NCBI GenBank assembly: GCA_023421735.1
Contig: JAEZSP010000022.1
Coordinates: 1 to 64,000 of the forward strand
DNA: 64,000 nt
Reading direction: 5' to 3'
Source: Bacillota bacterium
Lineage (GTDB): Bacteria > Bacillota_A > Clostridia > Christensenellales > Aristaeellaceae
The translations under genes were made by a program, and so were the position numbers. The first letter of the stretch is position 1. Each line of letters opens with the position of its first letter. Below the pieces are notes generated by a model. That model made no database searches and had not been told where the DNA came from. It saw nothing but the letters and a program-made list of their open reading frames with translations. This document shows, piece after piece, positions 60,300 to 64,000 of this stretch.

Positions 60300-62540
60300 A
60301 TGATGCGATCGAAGCGATACATAAAATTCCTGTCGGTTCTCGTTGCCTCCCTCTTGTTCCTGGGTGTTTTCCCGGCGGCCTCCTTCGCGGAGGATTTCTC
60401 CGCGGTTGTCACGTCAAAGGACATGAAGGTATATGGAAATACCTCCCTGACGGGCGCGTCGGTGACACTTTCAAAGGGGACCGTCGTGGTGGTCAATGAA
60501 ATATCCGGCGGGGTCGCTCAGATTACATATAAAAACAAAACCGTATATTGTGATTCTGACAATCTCACAGCCGTTGAGGACATCGCCTACAAGGCGTATG
60601 TCAATGCTTCGGGGGTTCGGGTGTATGCAAAACCCGACACTTCGTCCAAATCCGTCGCAGTTGACAAGGGAACGGTCGTCAATTTGCTCGCAGTGTCCGG
60701 CAGTTGGGCGCTGATCGAGAAAAATGGTTACGGCGCGTTCATGTATAAGGGCTATCTGTCCCTCGTCGAAGACGAGCAGGCGGATTCATCCACCCCCGAA
60801 CCGACCGCCACGCCCGAGCCGAGCGCCACGACAGCCTTTCAGGAGGTCGCGGCAGTTGTGGTGAGCGATACCCTTACGGTCTATAAGTCCGCGAGTACGT
60901 CCGCGACGGTGCTTGCCACCCTGACATATGGCACGGAGGTCACCGCACTCGTCTGGAATGATACCTGGGCTTACATCATGAAGGACGGCGGTTATGGCTA
61001 TTGCAAGCGCGCGGGCCTCGCGCCTGCGGATTCTGTCGATGCGACGCCGATCCCCACGGCCACACCCGCGGCGATGCCCACGCCAGAACCGACTGCGACG
61101 GTCGATCCCGCCAATTACATAGCCGCGGTCGTCGTCGTCGACAAGATGCCGGTTTATGTCTCAAAGAGTACGTCGTCGACCAAACTCGGCACGCTCAAAA
61201 AGGGCACGGAAGTCAATGTCGTCGATTATAACAGCAACTGGGCCTATATCGAAAAGAACGGCTATTTCGGCTTCTGCGCAACTTCTGCACTCCAAAAGGT
61301 AACGGCAGACCCGACTGCAACGCCCACGCCCAAACCTTCAAGCGCCGATAAGTATCGCGCAAAGTATCCGGACATTCAATTTACCGCAACTGTGATCAAA
61401 GATGGCGTTACCGCGTACATCGACCCCGACGATATGACCCTTTCCACGTCGCTTTCTCTTGCAACCCAGGTCGACGTCTACGCCTATAATGCCAACTGGG
61501 CCTACATCGGCATCGGCGATTCCCGCGGCTTTGTTGAGGTTAAATATCTGAGCAGCGGAAATTATTCGGAGCTCTCCTCCGGATCGAGCGGTTCGGATGT
61601 GCTGAAGATGCAGGCGGCGCTCGAAACGCTGGGTTACTTTGACGGCACGCCCGGCGGCAATTATTCGACGCTCACCGCCGATGCGGTCAAACGATTCCAG
61701 TCTGCCCTCGGGTTTACCCAGACGGGCACCGCAGATGTGACGCTTCTGCGCATCCTGTTTGGCGGCTATGCGCCGGAGCATTCCATAATCTCGGCCGGCC
61801 TCTCCTCGGGCGATACCGGCACAAATGTCGAGCGGCTCCAAACGCGGCTTTATTACCTTGGGTATCTTTCTAAAACGTCCAGCATCGACGGCGACTACGG
61901 TTCGACGACCTCCTCTGCGGTCAATCTCTTCCAGAAGCAGGCGAGTTTGACTGCCGACGGTACGGCAGATGCCGAAACGATGCGTGCGATGTATAAAAAC
62001 GGCGCGCCGACATTGCCTTCGTCCATCAATCCCGCCGATTATACGACAACCGGCACGCCGAGCAGTCCGAACGGCGTTACCACGATGCCCAAGTCGCTCG
62101 CATCGACCACATCGAGCATCGGAAGCAACGCCACGAATGCGGAAAAAATCGAGTACGTCATCTATGTGGCGCAGAATCAGCTTGGCAAGCCCTATATCTA
62201 TGGCACCGCCGGCCCGAATTCGTTCGATTGCTCGGGTTTGACGACCTACGCGTACCGCAAGGTCAATATCTCGCTTGGCCGATCTGCCTACGCGCAGGGC
62301 TATGAGTCCACGACCGGCGCCAAGATTGAGTCGATCGACGATTTGAAGCGCGGCGACATCGTCTGCTTCAATACGATTTCCGACTCCGATCTTTCCGATC
62401 ACGTCGGCATTTACCTGGGCGGCGGTTACTTCATTCAGGCCTCGTCCGGCACCAGCAATGGCAAACAGGTCTGCATCTCAAGCATCACCACCGGTTATTA
62501 TAACCGCGTTTTTTCCTGGGCGCGCAGGCCGCTGGATTAG
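60300..62540 (+). CDS. Secreted SH3/peptidoglycan-binding/NlpC-P60 cell-wall hydrolase
   Basis: A 746-residue exported protein. Signal peptide (~1-30), then four SH3-type repeats (~35-80, ~95-155, ~180-240, ~275-335, each ending in a W-x-Y/I block such as NWAYIEKNGYFGFC) with a fifth degenerate copy (~360-420), separated by TPEPTATPEP linkers. Two peptidoglycan-binding repeats (~428-490, ~503-565) and an NlpC/P60 peptidase follow, with catalytic Cys in NSFDCSGL (~643) and His in DHVGIYLG. The third catalytic position reads FIQAS, with Gln where His is usual. It cleaves peptidoglycan stem peptides. AAGGAG precedes the ATG. Confidence 0.93.
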   Translation: MMRSKRYIKFLSVLVASLLFLGVFPAASFAEDFSAVVTSKDMKVYGNTSLTGASVTLSKGTVVVVNEISGGVAQITYKNKTVYCDSDNLTAVEDIAYKAYVNASGVRVYAKPDTSSKSVAVDKGTVVNLLAVSGSWALIEKNGYGAFMYKGYLSLVEDEQADSSTPEPTATPEPSATTAFQEVAAVVVSDTLTVYKSASTSATVLATLTYGTEVTALVWNDTWAYIMKDGGYGYCKRAGLAPADSVDATPIPTATPAAMPTPEPTATVDPANYIAAVVVVDKMPVYVSKSTSSTKLGTLKKGTEVNVVDYNSNWAYIEKNGYFGFCATSALQKVTADPTATPTPKPSSADKYRAKYPDIQFTATVIKDGVTAYIDPDDMTLSTSLSLATQVDVYAYNANWAYIGIGDSRGFVEVKYLSSGNYSELSSGSSGSDVLKMQAALETLGYFDGTPGGNYSTLTADAVKRFQSALGFTQTGTADVTLLRILFGGYAPEHSIISAGLSSGDTGTNVERLQTRLYYLGYLSKTSSIDGDYGSTTSSAVNLFQKQASLTADGTADAETMRAMYKNGAPTLPSSINPADYTTTGTPSSPNGVTTMPKSLASTTSSIGSNATNAEKIEYVIYVAQNQLGKPYIYGTAGPNSFDCSGLTTYAYRKVNISLGRSAYAQGYESTTGAKIESIDDLKRGDIVCFNTISDSDLSDHVGIYLGGGYFIQASSGTSNGKQVCISSITTGYYNRVFSWARRPLD

Positions 62541-62623
62541 GCACGGCGAAGGTTTTGCTGCCCACACCCCCCAGGTGCAAGCGCTCTTTGATCCCGATAA
62601 CCGGGTCAATCGATTGCGATGGT

Positions 62624-62658
62624 CGGATTGCGCGGGAGTATCCCGCGCAATCCGATTT
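62624..62658 (+). terminator. Terminator of the cell-wall hydrolase gene
   Basis: A perfect 14-bp stem, CGGATTGCGCGGGA/TCCCGCGCAATCCG, with a GTA loop is followed by ATTTTGCG. Confidence 0.8.
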
Positions 62659-62685
62659 TGCGTTTTGGAAAGCGGCACATGAAAA

Positions 62686-62719
62686 GGCGCCCGTCCGGAC
62701 TGAAAGCCCGGACGGACGC
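62686..62719 (-). terminator. Terminator of the fourth Gfo/Idh gene
   Basis: GCGTCCGTCCGGG, a short loop, then CCGGACGGGCGCC on the minus strand, followed by TTTTC. On the plus strand TTGATTTTTC follows, so it may work in both directions. Confidence 0.75.
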
Positions 62720-62734
62720 TTGATTTTTCTGGTT

Positions 62735-63784
62735 TTAGATTTCGTAGACGCGCTCGTCCCACACGGATACGCGGGTTCCGGTACGCGCGGAGACGTAGCA
62801 TGCGAGCACGAGGCGCAGGGAATTGCGGCCGTCCTCGACGCTGCACACGGGTTCCCCACCGCACAAAAACTGCGCCAGCTGGACGCCCTGGTTGTAAATG
62901 CGCTCGCCGTGACCCTTCGGGCTGGGGATGTCCGAAATAGTCCAATCGGCGTCGGGCTTCACATACCACTTGAGGCCGGGCTTGCCCTCATGGGGGAGCC
63001 TGGTACTGGGACCGTCGACAAAGTACTGCTGAATGGAACCCTTGTCGCCGTACACCTCGGTGCCAATCTCGGCGGCCGTTGTGGTAAATTGGCAGGAAAT
63101 GTCCGCGATCATTCCGTCCGCGTACTTGTAAAGCGCGATACCGGTGTCGTTGGGCACCTTGGGGTTGATCATCGAACTCATTTCGCAGCTCACGGTCTCG
63201 GGCATGCCAAAGATCCAGTTCATCATGTCGATGGGGTGGGAGGAATCGTCCGCAAAGATGTCGCGGTTCAGTTCCGGATCGGCATGCCAAAGGGACTCGA
63301 AGTTCCCCATGTCCTGTGTTGCGAGGGCGTGCCGCCTGCGGTAAACGGTCAGCGTCCCCAGCTCTCCGGATTCAATCAGTTCCTTAATCTTGATGTTCTG
63401 CGGATCGCAGCGCATCTGCCAGCCCATCGTAAAGCGCACGCCGGCCTTTTTGACCGCGTCAACGATGCGGTCTGCGTCCTTCATCGTGAGCGCCATGGGC
63501 TTGTAAAGGATGATATCCTTGCCTGCTGCTGCGGCAATCTCCACCATGTCGGGGTGGAATTTCGTCTCGCAGGACACGACGACCGCCTGAATGCCCGATG
63601 CCAATAGCGCCTCGGTCGTCTCATAGGGCTGCGCGTCCAGCTTCGCGCATGCGTCCTTGCAGCGTGCAGGATCACGATCCCAGCCGCCCACGATCTTGAC
63701 GCCCAGTTCCGGATGTTCCAACCAGTTCTTCCCGTATGCCATCACATGTCCGTGGGCAAATCCCAGTACGCCAACCTTTATCAT
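62735..63784 (-). CDS. Gfo/Idh/MocA family oxidoreductase with variant YKP motif
   Basis: A 349-residue protein. The N-terminal Rossmann fold reads MIKVGVLGFAHGHVMAYGKN rather than the usual GxGxxG, and the family EKP motif is YKPMALTMKD (Lys kept, Glu replaced by Tyr). The C-terminal domain contains SSHPIDMMNWIFGMPE with the probable active-site His/Asp. The variant motif suggests a different substrate geometry or nucleotide. ATG 63784 follows GGGGG; the ATG 14 codons upstream lacks a site. Confidence 0.88.
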   Translation of the reverse strand: MIKVGVLGFAHGHVMAYGKNWLEHPELGVKIVGGWDRDPARCKDACAKLDAQPYETTEALLASGIQAVVVSCETKFHPDMVEIAAAAGKDIILYKPMALTMKDADRIVDAVKKAGVRFTMGWQMRCDPQNIKIKELIESGELGTLTVYRRRHALATQDMGNFESLWHADPELNRDIFADDSSHPIDMMNWIFGMPETVSCEMSSMINPKVPNDTGIALYKYADGMIADISCQFTTTAAEIGTEVYGDKGSIQQYFVDGPSTRLPHEGKPGLKWYVKPDADWTISDIPSPKGHGERIYNQGVQLAQFLCGGEPVCSVEDGRNSLRLVLACYVSARTGTRVSVWDERVYEI

Positions 63785-63925
63785 ATGAATACCCCCGTGT
63801 TTTCCTTTTGTGAAATTATACCTCATTCAACGTATCATGACAAGCGTTTGGCCCATTTCACAACGGATAAAGACAAGTACGGCGCCCCTCGGCTATGCCC
63901 CGGAAGCGCCGATACGCCTTTGTGT

Positions 63926-64000
63926 TCAGGAAGGATTGGTCGTTGCATCTCCCGCTTCCTGAATCGCCTTCTTCAACGTCGTCTCGAAAAAATCGCACAA
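63926..64000 (-). CDS. C-terminal end of a gene entering from the right edge
   Basis: The open frame at the right border reads FFETTLKKAIQEAGDATTNP and Ser, then TGA (63926-63928). Only 24 codons are visible, so no family can be named. A GC inverted repeat (about 63880-63912) lies beyond the stop on the minus strand, in keeping with a gene end. Confidence 0.4.
   Translation of the reverse strand: MCDFFETTLKKAIQEAGDATTNPS

Overview
The window reads as chromosomal DNA of a GC-rich, Gram-positive-type anaerobe, most likely an uncultured gut-associated member of class Clostridia (Bacillota). The basis is strong Shine-Dalgarno sites, frequent GTG/TTG starts, near-consensus sigma-A promoters with 17-bp spacers, the gene pairs hisS-aspS and Xaa-Pro peptidase-efp, and families typical of Clostridia (a CD1871A-type CXXC mini-protein, a CD1247-type zinc-ribbon protein, YitT). 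A more precise placement (for example Christensenellales) is a guess. I see no rRNA, tRNA, CRISPR array, insertion sequence, prophage or plasmid replication gene.

Layout. 1-4.6 kb: the tail of a Zn/Cd P-type ATPase, then a membrane glycosylation trio (GT-C transferase, GtrB-like, GtrA-like). 4.7-10.6 kb: an XRE repressor with a degenerate LexA/CI-like domain, a truncated methionine-synthase-like protein, a 390-bp hairpin-dense gap, a Gfo/Idh/MocA oxidoreductase, a winged-helix AlkZ/YcaQ-like protein and a UroD/MtaA-like protein. 10.6-24.6 kb: D-Ala-D-Ala carboxypeptidase, a membrane protein, aspS, hisS, yitT, a Cys/Pro-rich mini-protein, glpK, a PQQ-type beta-propeller protein, a highly charged repeat membrane protein, an NYN-LOTUS RNase-like protein and a PT-linker surface protein. 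24.7-29.6 kb: GH31 glucosidase plus an MBOAT/AlgX-type polysaccharide acetylation pair. 29.7-38.8 kb: tocopherol-cyclase-like protein, glutathione peroxidase, a frameshifted gene, zinc-ribbon protein, efp, Xaa-Pro peptidase, aspartokinase, an internally deleted ABC exporter coupled to an AviRa-like rRNA methyltransferase, a zinc-ribbon protein, a GNAT protein and an (alpha/alpha)6 glycosidase.

38.9-42.4 kb: a UroD/MtaA-thioredoxin fusion overlapping a CobW-type GTPase, a sugar/choline nucleotidyltransferase, and a 45-residue basic protein. 42.5-52.8 kb: a DapA-family aldolase with a Gfo/Idh oxidoreductase, a small membrane protein, and a five-gene oligopeptide-type ABC importer whose second permease carries four ~65-residue repeats outside the membrane. 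52.9-54.8 kb: a compact redox operon (CXXC mini-protein, NapH-like Fe-S membrane protein, TlpA-like thioredoxin). 54.8-64 kb: MATE and CDF exporters, two more Gfo/Idh proteins, a third UroD-family protein, a large SH3/NlpC cell-wall hydrolase and the last codons of a gene entering from the right edge.

How it fits together. Scavenging and processing of glycosides and peptides (GH31, MGH1-like, four Gfo/Idh proteins, DapA-family, Opp/Dpp importer) sits beside repeated one-carbon/methyl-transfer-type proteins (three UroD/MtaA-like, one Hcys methyltransferase) and surface building (glycosylation trio, O-acetylation pair, peptidoglycan enzymes). The most promising undescribed systems are the CXXC/Fe-S/thioredoxin operon, the UroD-thioredoxin/CobW pair, and the repeat-bearing DppC permease.
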